64,000 bases of DNA. Source: Pontederia crassipes. Lineage: Eukaryota > Streptophyta > Magnoliopsida > Commelinales > Pontederiaceae. Position numbers and translations under genes: made by a program. Every line of letters starts with the position of its first letter. Within the stretch, counting starts at the first letter, position 1. The stretch covers positions 49,374,999 to 49,438,998 of the forward strand of contig CM060190.1 of assembly GCA_030549335.1 (NCBI GenBank). Direction: 5' to 3'. The notes beneath the pieces are model-generated. The model was not told where the DNA came from, made no database searches, and saw only the letters and a program-made list of their open reading frames with translations. Of this stretch, positions 22,563 to 34,999 are shown one piece after another.

Positions 22563-23450
22563 GTTCACACGCGATCATCGTTCATAGGTGGTTCAGCGCC
22601 TTTTTTGGACAGTTCACCAAAGAGATTGTTGTTCTGCTCGTCATTTACCGTTTGCCGCTGACCCCGCCTGGTGTTGCTCGTCATCTACCGACTGTTGACC
22701 ATTCGTCGCTCAACCTGCAACAATGGCGAGAGGAGTCCACTTCTACGGCAAGGACGAGCAATGTTCGATGAGATCTGCGGTGATGTAGGAAACCTCGAGC
22801 AGTGGCGAGAATAGTCAAGTCGCACATGGTGGTGGTGGTGGTGGTGGTGGTAGTGGTGGGGGGAGGGGGGTCTCGACCTCGACCTCATCTTGTGGAAGCT
22901 CCAATGGTAGTTGGAGGAGTTCGACTGCCGCTGCTCACTGCTCACTCACATTGCGCACTGCTGATCTGCTCGCTGCAGGTTGCCATTGTCGAATCTCGCT
23001 GCCGTTCATAAAGGGTTGCCGCTGCTCGCTGCCGCCATCGTCACCGCTGACGTTGCTCGTCGTTACCGCTGCTCATTGCTCGGCGCTGCTCGCTGCGACT
23101 GCCAACATTCGCTGCTCGTTGCCTGTTGAGGTGAGGTGTCTTATGCGGCAAGGTCGAGCCAATCCAAGATCTATTGCCGAAGGTCGACAAGTAGAGTAGA
23201 CAATTTTGCTTTAGAGTCTAGAAGAAATGGACAAAATCTGTGCAAAGTCACGATGAGAGAAGGTTGAGTTGAAGATCGTCGAGGTTGAGTTGAAGCGAAT
23301 CGTCGGCGTGGTCAGCGAGCGAGAACGGGGCGAGATCACAGAGATGACGAGACGAGGGAAAAACCGGTCAAAGATCGAAACCGACTGCCTGTGAACCGGG
23401 CATACCACCTGCCTTGCTGCCAAATAGCAAGCTGGGTAGGAAGGAGACAA
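22563..23450 (+). mobile_element. GC-rich duplicated sequence, copy 2
   Basis: This stretch matches 20,225-20,990 over much of its length (GGTTCATAGGTGGTTCAGCG, TTCACCAAAGAGATTGTTGT, then TGCTCGTCAT and later GATCTATTGCC). It lacks the RPL32 piece. It holds a (GGT)n run at 22,829-22,860. It lies on the other side of the PIF-like element from copy 1. Confidence 0.5.
22829..22860 (+). repeat. (GGT)n microsatellite
   Basis: About eight TGG/GGT triplets run into a G-rich stretch inside copy 2 of the GC-rich repeat. Confidence 0.9.
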
Positions 23451-24134
23451 TTAAATCCATTTATTAATCCTGCTGATAATATCTCTCAAGCTTATTTATT
23501 TGCAGTTGAAGCCTTTTTCCGCAGTTGTCCTTATGCGTCCTATTGTTGTTTTTATTTTTAAAATTTCTAAATAAAAGGATTAGATGGTAATTGAATAGAC
23601 AAAGAAATTCAATTCATAAAAGAAGCTATCTTTATTCAGGGAGAAGCTTATTATTCAGGGAGAAGCTATCTTTAAAAAAAGATGTCAATCTCGATGGGTA
23701 AAATAACTTGTTCATTTTCAGAAATTAATAAATTATTATAGCTTCCGTGCAGTAATTGAAGGTAATAAATAAAAAATACTTTTGAATAATTTACGATAAA
23801 ACTGAATTTTATTCAAGGTCCAAGGGCAACCTTTTCAGACTCATCCATTGACAGTTCAACAAAATAAAAACTTCTTCGTAGACAAAATAAAAGATAAGAC
23901 TGAAAAGAGCAGCATTATTATTGATCATGGCTGAGACATCATTGGCAATTAACATCACAAAAGCAGAAGAATAAGACATTAACTCTATTTAAAAAGAGGT
24001 TGCAATCTATAAAAGATAAAACTGAAAATCAATAGCGCCTTATATATATTTTTCAAATGATCATTAATAGTCAATAGCGCCTTATATATATTTTTCAAAC
24101 TAGAACATAGATTGTTAATTCTTGATATGCAAAT
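23451..24134. other. Gene-free stretch with a 42-bp duplication
   Basis: AT-rich. TCAATAGCGCCTTATATATA followed by TTTTTCAAA occurs twice, starting at about 24,030 and 24,072. No gene is seen. Confidence 0.5.
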
Positions 24135-26212
24135 AAAATGTATAAAACCAAAATCCCGAACAGTTTTTGATCGAAAGATCAAGTGGTGACAGTTAAAGGG
24201 GGAGAAGCGAGAGACTTTTAGAAATAAGTTATTAGAAGAAAGTGTGTGGGAGTTAGAAGGAGATGCTAGTATCATGTGGAAGAATATGACAAAAAAGGTT
24301 GAAATGGTTGCTAAAGCCATTTTAGGAGAATCAAAAGATTTTGGACCACGAGATAAGGAGACTTGGTGGTGGAATGAGGAGGTCCAAGAAAAGGTGCGTA
24401 ATAAGAAGAATTGCTTCAAGGCGATACACTTGGACAATAGTTCTGACAATTGGAAAAAGTATCATTTGACGAAAAGGGAGGCTAAGAAGGCAGTTAGTGA
24501 TGCTCGTGCTAAAGCATATGAGGGGTTTTATAAGGAGTTAGGGACAAAGGCGGGTGAACAAAGGATTTACAAGATTGCAAGAAATAAAGAGAAGGAGTCG
24601 AGAGATTTGGATCAAGTAAGATGCATAAAAAATGAAGTTGGCAAGGTTTTAGTTACTGAAGGAGATATTAAGAACAGATGGGAAGAGTATTTCTATAAGC
24701 TATTTAATGATGGATGTGAAGGTTCCCGTTGTGATTTGGAGGACTTGACAGTTAGCGAATGTGAGCTTAATAGGTCATTTTATCGTAGAATTAGAGTCTC
24801 GGAGGTTAGCGAAGCTCTTAAGAAAATGAAGAATGGTAAAGTCGTTGGACCGGATGGTATACCAATTGAAGTTTGAAAATGTTTAGGAGAAAAATGTGTG
24901 TTGTGGTTATGTAAACTATTTAATGAGATTTTACGATCGAAAAAAATGTCTGATGATTGGAGATTAAGTACATTAGTTCCTATTTACAAAAATAAAGGGG
25001 ATATTCAGAATTGTGCAAATTATAGAGGGATTAAACTTATGAGTCACACTATGAAATTATGGGAAAAAGTGATTGAGCATAGATTGAGAATAGAGACTAA
25101 TATTTCTGAGAGACAATTTGGGTTCATGCCAAGAAGATTCACTACAGAGGCGATTTATTTACTAAGGGGGATGATAGAAAAGTATCGAAGTAGGAGAAGA
25201 GACTTACATATGGCTTTCATTGACTTAGAGAAGGCGTATGATCGGGTACCAAGGGATGGGGCATTGACTAGGGTTAGGACACCCGGAGGTGAGACAAATG
25301 AATTTCCTATAGGAATTGGCCTACATCAAGGATCAGCTTTAAGCCCGTATCTATTTAACTTAGTTATCGATGCTATAACCGAGAGTATCACAGAGGAGGT
25401 ACCTAAGTGCATGCTATTTGCGGATGATATAATACTTTTAGCGGATTCAAGAGAAGAGATTAATACAAATTGAAAATATGAAGAAATACGTTGGAGTCAA
25501 AGGATTTTCGTTTAAATAGGAATAAAACAAAATATATGCATAGCAATTTCACAAATAAACCACTTAGAGACGATTTGAAAATTAGGTTAGGGGAGGATAT
25601 AATTCCTCAAGTGACAAAGTTTAAATATTTAGGATCAATTATAAGACAAGATGGTGAGATTGATGACGATGTTAATCATAGAATTCAAGCTGGTTGATGT
25701 AAGTGGAGAAAAGCCACTGGAGTTCTTTGTGATAGAAAAGTACCCAATAAAGTTAAAGGAAAATTCTATCGGACTGCTATAAGGCCAACAGTGTTATATG
25801 GTAGTGAATGTTGGGCTATGAAGGGACAACATGAACGTAAAATGAGGGTAGCCGAAATGAGAATGTTGAGATGGATGTGTGATCATACAAGATTAGATAA
25901 GATTAGGAATGATCATATACGTGAACGAGTCGGAGTGACTCCTATTAGTGAGAAAATGGTAGAGAATCGTTTGAGATGGTTTGATCATGTTCAGAGAAGA
26001 TCATTAGATGCGCCAATAAGAAGAGTAGATCAAATAATCTGGAGTCCGATTAAAAGAGGGAAAGGAAGGCCAAGGCGGACACTTGACGAACTAATAGAGC
26101 AAGATCTATTGGTGAATAATATACCGAAAGATTTGATTACTAATAGAACGGAATGGCGTCGTATGATCCATGTAGCCGACCCCACCTAATGGGATAAGGC
26201 TTTGTTGTTGTT
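24135..26212 (+). mobile_element. Decayed, 5'-truncated RTE-type LINE (reverse transcriptase pseudogene)
   Basis: The reading frame covers the linker and reverse transcriptase of a plant RTE-clade LINE. Visible motifs are GKVVGPDGIP, LVPIYKNKGDIQNCANYRGI, HMAFIDLEKAYDRVPRD, GLHQGSALSPYLF and FADDIILL, then the C-terminal GSECWAMKGQHERKMRVAEM and RGKGRPRRTLDE. It is dead. The endonuclease half is missing; TGA replaces Trp codons at about 24,187, 24,875 and 25,696; a frameshift lies near 25,473-25,490; and a block of roughly 25-30 residues between DRVPRD and GALTRVRT is lost. The 3' end reads CCCCACCTAATGGGATAAGG and ends in (TTG)n at 26,201-26,212, the short simple-repeat tail of RTE elements. 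It ends about 140 bp from the RPS5 stop codon, in convergent orientation. Confidence 0.9.
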
Positions 26213-26350
26213 GAAAACAAAAAATTTGCTACTCAAACAGTGGACTAGAAGAACTTAGTACAAGACTGAAACTATAGTTCAACCCAACAAAGATTCAAGT
26301 GTAACGTTGCAGCTCTCTCCATTTAGTGCAACACTGAATCTTTCAACAGC

Positions 26351-28566
<2,216 letters not shown>

Positions 28567-28647
28567 GGCAGATGAGAACGCTATGGAGAGACGAGCGAGA
28601 GATAGAGGAGGAGGAGGAAGAAGAGAACAAGTCGGCGGCTTTCGTTA

Positions 28648-28655
28648 AAACCCTA
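28648..28655 (+). promoter_or_regulatory. Telo-box (AAACCCTA) upstream of RPS5
   Basis: AAACCCTA lies 82 bp upstream of the RPS5 start codon. Telo-boxes together with site II elements are characteristic of plant ribosomal-protein promoters and link their expression to growth. It may fall within the 5' UTR. Confidence 0.6.
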
Positions 28656-28740
28656 GCGATGAAGCGAAGAAGGCCCCGGGCGCCGCCAAGTAGAGTTTTA
28701 TAGGTAGCATGGGGCGGAGCTGTCGCATCTGTGCAGCGGG

Positions 28741-28906
28741 AGCCCACGAATCTGGGCCGTTGCTCGCTGTAGCGAGCGTTCGAGCTCCTTTGGTATCTGA
28801 GCTCACTGGATCTCGATCCGACCCAAAAATGTTAATTTTAGCGGGCCGTCGTTGATGAGAGAATTTGATTACTTGGGCCGCTCTTGTTACATTGATGTTT
28901 TGGGCT
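28741..28906. promoter_or_regulatory. Site II elements (TGGGCY) upstream of RPS5
   Basis: TGGGCC occurs at 28,753-28,758 and 28,874-28,879, TGGGCT at 28,901-28,906, and its reverse complement AGCCCA at 28,741-28,746. Clusters of TGGGCY bound by TCP factors are typical of plant ribosomal-protein and mitochondrial-protein promoters. Confidence 0.6.
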
Positions 28907-29494
28907 CTTTTGACATCGTTAATACGTTATATCATCCCAAGTTTCATCGAAATATGATGTTTCGAATCTACAATTTTACATAAGAAATTAGTAAAAAAAT
29001 AATTTACTGCCGGTCGTGTGAACCAAACTTTTTTTTCTTTTTATCTCCGACTATATAAACTTGTATGTGTTATGTCATTGCTCTTTTTTTTTTAACTCAA
29101 GGTGTTGGCGATGGCGAGTAAAATGAAACTCAAGATAATGAGAACGTATATCCTAATATGAATTAACCATTTTTATCACAAAAGCCAAGAGAAAAAAAAA
29201 GGTATAGGCATTGCATAAAACTAAAATAACGCACTAAAATGAGTTTGTTAGATTTTTTGGATGAGTGCTTTATTAAATACATAAATCTCTTTTTTTTTTT
29301 GGTTTCTTGATTTACATATAATATTCTGGAATGGATAGACTATAACAAATATTACTCAGAAAGCCTACAACTCATATGGCAAGAAGAAATTATTACAACG
29401 GACTGAAAGGAACGAATTAATGCGTAAAAATGGGAAAAGAGCAATTTTCACATAGAAACATTCTAGATTATATATAAGGTACTTTGTTTGCTGT
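28907..29494. other. Gene-free stretch
   Basis: AT-rich sequence upstream of the RPS5 promoter. I see no gene, RNA or named repeat in it. Confidence 0.4.
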
Positions 29495-29583
29495 GTCAAT
29501 ATTGATTACAACAACAAACAACAACAAAACTTTATCCTAAGTGGGGTAATCGTTGATCCATGTTCATAGTCAATATTGATTAC
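29495..29583 (-). mobile_element. 59-bp truncated LINE/SINE 3'-end insertion with target duplication
   Basis: Perfect 15-bp repeats GTCAATATTGATTAC (29,495-29,509 and 29,569-29,583) flank a 59-bp insert. Read on the minus strand, the insert ends CCCCACTTAGGATAAAG then TTTTGTTGTTG, followed by a short TTTGTTGTT extension. It matches the 3' tail of the RTE LINE and the SINE-like insert in RPS5. It is a severely 5'-truncated retroposition event. Confidence 0.8.
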
Positions 29584-29856
29584 TGTGTGTTTTTTTAATC
29601 TTGCATACCATGTCATGAATGTATACTATAAAAATAGAGAATAAATGATTACCTACGATGGAAAAGTAGCGAATCATCACAAAGGCATTCAATAATTAAA
29701 TATAATTTTAAAAAAAATATATAAATGATAACATAATATCATTGACGTGATTCATATTAAAAAAACTATATCAAATTATGGAAAATAAATAATTATTAGA
29801 ATGGAATGAGAGACCAAAGACGGATAGAACTCATATATATAAATATATATATATAT

Positions 29857-30755
29857 GGGTAATACGGAGGTGAAACACCTCAATACGTTTCAAGGTGAAA
29901 CGACTCCATATAAGTCGTTGATCTAATATTAACGGTTGAGATCAAAACCATCAAAGTAGTGTGAAAATCTGCTAAAATGCTCATTTACTTCTTTGATAAT
30001 TGCAATCCTGCTGCTCACCCATTCTGCCTCGTTGATCCCGTCGCCGGATCTGATCCACTTTTCCTAGAGCTCCAATGCCAGGAGTCCTTTCACCGTAGAG
30101 AGTACTCCCCTCGTGTCAGGAGTCCATCGTCGTCGTCGAGCCCCTTCTTGCAGCATGAGACTCTCCCCATATGAGTCTATGAGTCTCTTTCAAGATCTGA
30201 CTCAGCTAATTAATATTGTGGTCTTTTTTGTTAAAATAGATAGAATTGATACTTGAATCCTTTCTTGTTAACCACATTAGATCTTTTGATTGTGTTTCTT
30301 ACTCCATGGATTTTGATTTATCATAGTTTAGTGTTTTCCAATAAGACGGAATTTGGACAAAAATTGGATTCTTTCAGGGTTTTTTACCGAGTTAGTGCTT
30401 AATCTTTTATGACTTTTTTTCATCTTTTTAATTGTGCATTATAATGTGTGATCCTATCTTTGAGAAAGGCCCAGTTTTGGAGAAGAGGTTTCATGCCTTG
30501 CATGGATCACAAGAATGGCGGGGACTGACCGAATCACGAGAAATTTTTTTGGTGCATTCCTTCGATGCAATGGGGAGGGAGAGTTGGGTTTTTCCAGATG
30601 GTTGGAGTGGTTTTCTTCACCATCAAGGAATTTGATTAGCAGTTTCACATAACTTGAGTGGTTTTTTATCCTCAATCGCTGATTCAAAATCAATGGCATA
30701 GATTTCGACGTTACACGATAAAACAACTTTTGAGGTGTTACACCTCCATTTTATC
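29857..30755. mobile_element. Inverted-repeat element of about 0.9 kb
   Basis: The left end GGAGGTGAAACACCTCAA (about 29,866) and the reverse complement of the right end, GGAGGTGTAACACCTCAA (about 30,731-30,748), are imperfect inverted copies. The similarity continues inward for about 40 bp (GTTTCAAGGTGAAACG and GTTTTATCGTGTAACG). Each end is itself a small palindrome around ACACCTC. The interior has no recognisable protein. The class is unknown, and its right end abuts a Helitron terminus. Confidence 0.45.
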
Positions 30756-30760
30756 CTATA

Positions 30761-30790
30761 CTAGTATATATCCCGCACGATGTGCGGATC
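30761..30790 (-). mobile_element. Helitron 3' terminus on the minus strand
   Basis: Read on the minus strand: the hairpin CCGCAC-ATC-GTGCGG (30,773-30,787), then GGATATATA, then CTAG at 30,761-30,764, followed by T. This is a complete Helitron 3' end, with the body extending to the right. The 5' end (a TC after an A, with a TATACTATATTAAA-like start) was not located, so the element's length is unknown. Confidence 0.6.
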
Positions 30791-32424
30791 ATAAAATATA
30801 ATTATATATGTAATTAAAATTTAATAATATAAATAATAATTATATTTTTTAAAAAACTAATATTTATATATAATATTTATGTTTAGGGTTAATTAGTTAT
30901 GACACAAGGTGAATTCTACTTTTTTCAAACACCATTCTATATTTGCTATGGTATTTTTAATACAGTATATAGTTAAGATATATAATATAGATCATTATTA
31001 CACTAATATATTTTTCTATTTAAAAAATATATATCTACAATTTTAAGTGATTTTACCTTCATGTAGGAACATGCCAAACTTTCGCAATTAAATCATTGAA
31101 TTCAAAATGATTACAGAGATAAATGATTTTTTTGACATATTTTATTAAGAAACTTTTTCACAACTTAAATAATAATTAATTAAATATTTATTAATAACTA
31201 AATATATTATTTTTATTAATTAATAATATTTATTATTATGATACTGAGATTTATGTTATTTGATACTTATTCTTTTCAAAAATAGTTGTAACTAATTGGA
31301 ATATTAATTTATGGAAACAATATTTACAGTTATTTCTGAGATCAGTTATTAAATATTATAATTATATAATATTTATACTTTCATGATATTTTTAATAAAT
31401 TACTAAATTAGATATATCATGCCACGTGTTCATCAGTTAGATCATATTATTTTTTTCATTGAACACATATGAATGCATGGAGATGGCAAGCATATGAGTA
31501 AGTTAATATAAAATTTAAACTGAATAGATAGAGGTGATGGAATCAAAATAAATATAAATTATAAAAAAGAGAGAAAACAAAAAGAAAAGAGAGATATGAA
31601 ATATGATTTTTTGGTATATTAAAATAAAGTTTTTCTACTAAAAGTTGTAACAACAATAGGTCTAACAATAATAATATAATGGACAATTTAACAATAGTAA
31701 TCAGTATGATAATGTTGAAAGGAAAAATAATGGACAATATGACAACAAAAGAATAACATGAAAAAGACATCCTTCAATATAAAGACAATGCATGATGCAT
31801 TAATTATTAAATTCATTCTTTCTAACTTATATTAATTTACATAGCACATAGAATAATATTCTAATCAATGAACATATGAAAAAAACATTGTCAAGTATAT
31901 AAGAATCCAGGAAAGGATCATAATACTTGTATCGGTTAAGAAGAACATATTAAAGTGAGAAAAATAATTGATAAAAGATTTAAAAATTAAGGAAAAAATA
32001 ATGGTAGAATATCTATATAGTAAGGAATATAAATTGATGATACACTCCAAACAAATTCAAGATTTCATAGATCATATAATATTATCTCAAGAACATGTAA
32101 AAATAAAAAAAAAGATTCATATCACTGATTCTAAGAGAGAGAGAGAGAGAGAGAGAGAATAAAAAGATTCATAAAAAATCGCTATCTCAGAGAGAGTGAG
32201 AGAGTGAATAGTAAGGAATCTAAGTTGATGATACACTCCAAACAAATTTCATAAATCATATAATATTATCTCGAGAACATGTAAAAATAAAAAAGATTCA
32301 TAACAGTAATTCTAAATCTCTATCTGAGTGAGTGAGTGAGTGAGGGAAAATAAAAAGATTCATAACAGTAATGCTAAATCGCAGAGAGAGAGAGAAAGAG
32401 TTTAAGTACTGTTTAATAAAAAAA
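30791..32424. other. AT-rich stretch, probable Helitron body, with a 190-bp duplication
   Basis: 30,791-31,950 is extremely AT-rich with no coding signal. From 32,020 to 32,400, a segment beginning GTAAGGAAT, then TTGATGATACACTCCAAACA, is repeated about 190 bp later (32,211). Both copies end in AG-rich runs: (AG)n near 32,136-32,160, GTGA repeats near 32,325-32,345 and (AG)n near 32,383-32,400. Confidence 0.5.
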
Positions 32425-32604
32425 GTTATTACAATTTGTAACTATATGATCTCAACCGTTGAATCGATGATTAATGTTTTAGATCTAGGCACTGTGAACT
32501 AGTTATTCTTTTGATCTTTTATTTTTACTTATTTATCAGCGTCCAAATATGAATCAATTATCACTATTTAACGGATGAGATCATATGGTTACAAGTTGTA
32601 ACCA
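32425..32604. mobile_element. MITE of about 180 bp
   Basis: Inverted ends of about 45 bp: the left is GTTATTACAATTTGTAACTA then TATGATCTCAACCGTT, and the reverse complement of the right is GGTTACAACTTGTAACCA then TATGATCTCATCCGTT. It is non-coding. The target duplication is not clear, so the superfamily is undecided. Confidence 0.7.
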
Positions 32605-32631
32605 CCAAGTGGTTCCGCAGTACACAACCTC

Positions 32632-32744
<113 letters not shown>

Positions 32745-34999
32745 TCTTATATTATGAGAAAGATTTTAGTATCCTCAAAATTTATGTCAAGGTAACTCCA
32801 TTGACTCTTTATCATAATTAAAGTGAAAAAGAAACACATAGATCAGTATGAAATTTTTTTGTTATAAATAAGTTACACAAAAAAAATATTTTAAAGCACA
32901 CAAAATATTGCCTTGAGATCACATCTTTAGATTTAAGGATCAACGAATTCTAATGAAACTTAATGAAAAGAAGAAATAAATTTTGCAGGTATAAGAGTTG
33001 CACTTGAATAAATAGAAATTATTTATTGTTGGGAATATCACAATTGGCATTTGATGTACATGTCCATTATCATCCATGAGGTAGAGCCTAAGTATAATGA
33101 ACTTAATTAGAGAAATAAACATTGTTATCTTTGTCCTATCATCGCATTATAATAGATTGTAATTAATAATAAAATAGTTATTATATTTTTTAAAAACATT
33201 ATGGGTTGAGTTTTCAATTTTTTCCTATGCTTGCGGTGTAGCATGAACTCATAACGGAATCAAATTTGCGAGTTATAACTAACAATGGTCAAGGAAGGTG
33301 AAGGCAATGGTGATGCTTTGATTATTGTGTTATAATAGAGACCACACATGACATGAAGATTATAATAGATATTTTCTTGTTATATGTATGATTAAGTCAG
33401 TAAATTTGAACTCCTAACCCACTCAATACAATAAAATACAAATTTATAATAGGATGCAATTCTAGTTTTTTTATAGGGATATCATTAACAAAGACTTGTA
33501 TTGTTATTCTATTTTTTCAGTTATTATACAAAGTATTAAAAACTCTTTGAATCTGACTAAGAATTTGATAAATGTTATTGAGGTGGAGCATGCGGAACTG
33601 GAGGATCACCGAGCTATCAACGTATTCCAGACGGAGATTGAGGTGAAAATGCTGAGCCAGAGGACCATCGACTTGTCGGCGCATTCCAGATGGAGATTGA
33701 GGTGTAGAATGTCAAATCGGAGAATCATCAATTTGTCAATGTGGAATGGGATTTCGAGGGCACAGTGTGGTGCTGCCCATGATGTATAGCTTCATTTCCG
33801 TGTAGTTGAGCTTGATATCGGATGTTGCCCCATCACTCAAGGTTTTTCCGCCACTTTTAGGCTTTATACGAGTGAAGACGTTGTCCAAGGTGGTCGGAGT
33901 CTTCCAGTAGACTTTCATCCGCTAGGAGAGCATCATGGTGCATGCATGAGTCGTCGCCACATCAAGCATCACCATGAGCAGTAAACCTTCATCCATTTTA
34001 ATGCATTTTTAAAAAGTATACTTCTGCAAGCTTGAACTAGGGAAAAGAGATTATCTTTGACATAAAGATAAAAATTAAATATACCTTAAATTTTTGTTAA
34101 CATTCATATCACTCCCTCCTTTGACAATCCCAATAGATTATTTCTTTGTTGTTTAGCTAACAACGATACACCATAGAAGACTCCTACTCTTTCATGCTAG
34201 AAATGATTGCAACCCTCTTTTTTTGCATTTGTTTCTTTCACATTGTAACGAATCTTGACACTATCAAACCAAACCAACTTAAATAGTTCACAAAACTTAT
34301 AAAAATTGATTCAAACTCCTCTCCAATTAGAATGGTAAAAATGATAAAGTCACTCCGACTTTAACAATCCACTTCTTTGTCTAGACGTTGACATTTAAAT
34401 ATCCTTCAAAATTGTTATTACAGACTTTATACACACTTTATAATATGGTCAATCAAAACATGTGGATTGGGTTAAAGACTAAGAATGAGGCAAAATATCA
34501 ATGGATATAATACAAACTTTAAAGCTAATCGATCATTCCATGTGTAAAACATCGAAGATGGTTGATTATATATCCTGCTTTAAGTACTTATATAATACAT
34601 GGTTTCACAAAAAAAAAACCACAAGAAATAAGAGTGGGGAATAATAACTTTCAGCATTGCCTTTCTTTTCCTACCTTTCGCAAATGGCAACAAGGTTGAT
34701 TAATCCAATTATTTGTCTTCTAACTACATTCCTGATGAATAAGAAGTACATTATCAGCTAGAACAATAAAGACAAATATTATGTTGATTGCATCTTATGA
34801 TTCAAAAGAGAACAATTCTTATCAGATGTGTTGCGCATCTTCAGTCTCCGAGAGGAAGTAGAGTACTTAACAAAAGAAATAAACAAAGTCGGTTCCTTTC
34901 TTTCTTTTTTTTCAGAAATTTGATTACTTTCATATGTCACTCGTTACAATAAAAAAATATCAAGGATTGAGTTATCCATTTTAGAACTAATGACTTAAT
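32745..34999. other. Gene-free stretch with an outlying piece of the large repeat
   Basis: 32,990-33,060 (CACTTGAATAAATAGAAAT and ATTTATTGTTGGGAATATCA, then CAATTGGCATT) matches landmarks at about 38,585, 40,780 and 42,820 in the large array, so it is an outlying fragment of that repeat. 33,580-33,930 is less AT-rich and contains GAGGTGGAGCATGCGGAAC-type direct repeats (GGAGGATCACCGA and GAGGACCATCGA), without a recognised protein. The remainder is AT-rich with no gene. Confidence 0.4.

Noticed and set aside
24135-26212. Functional LINE ORF
   Set aside because: Stops at Trp codons, a frameshift, an internal deletion and loss of the endonuclease region make it non-functional.
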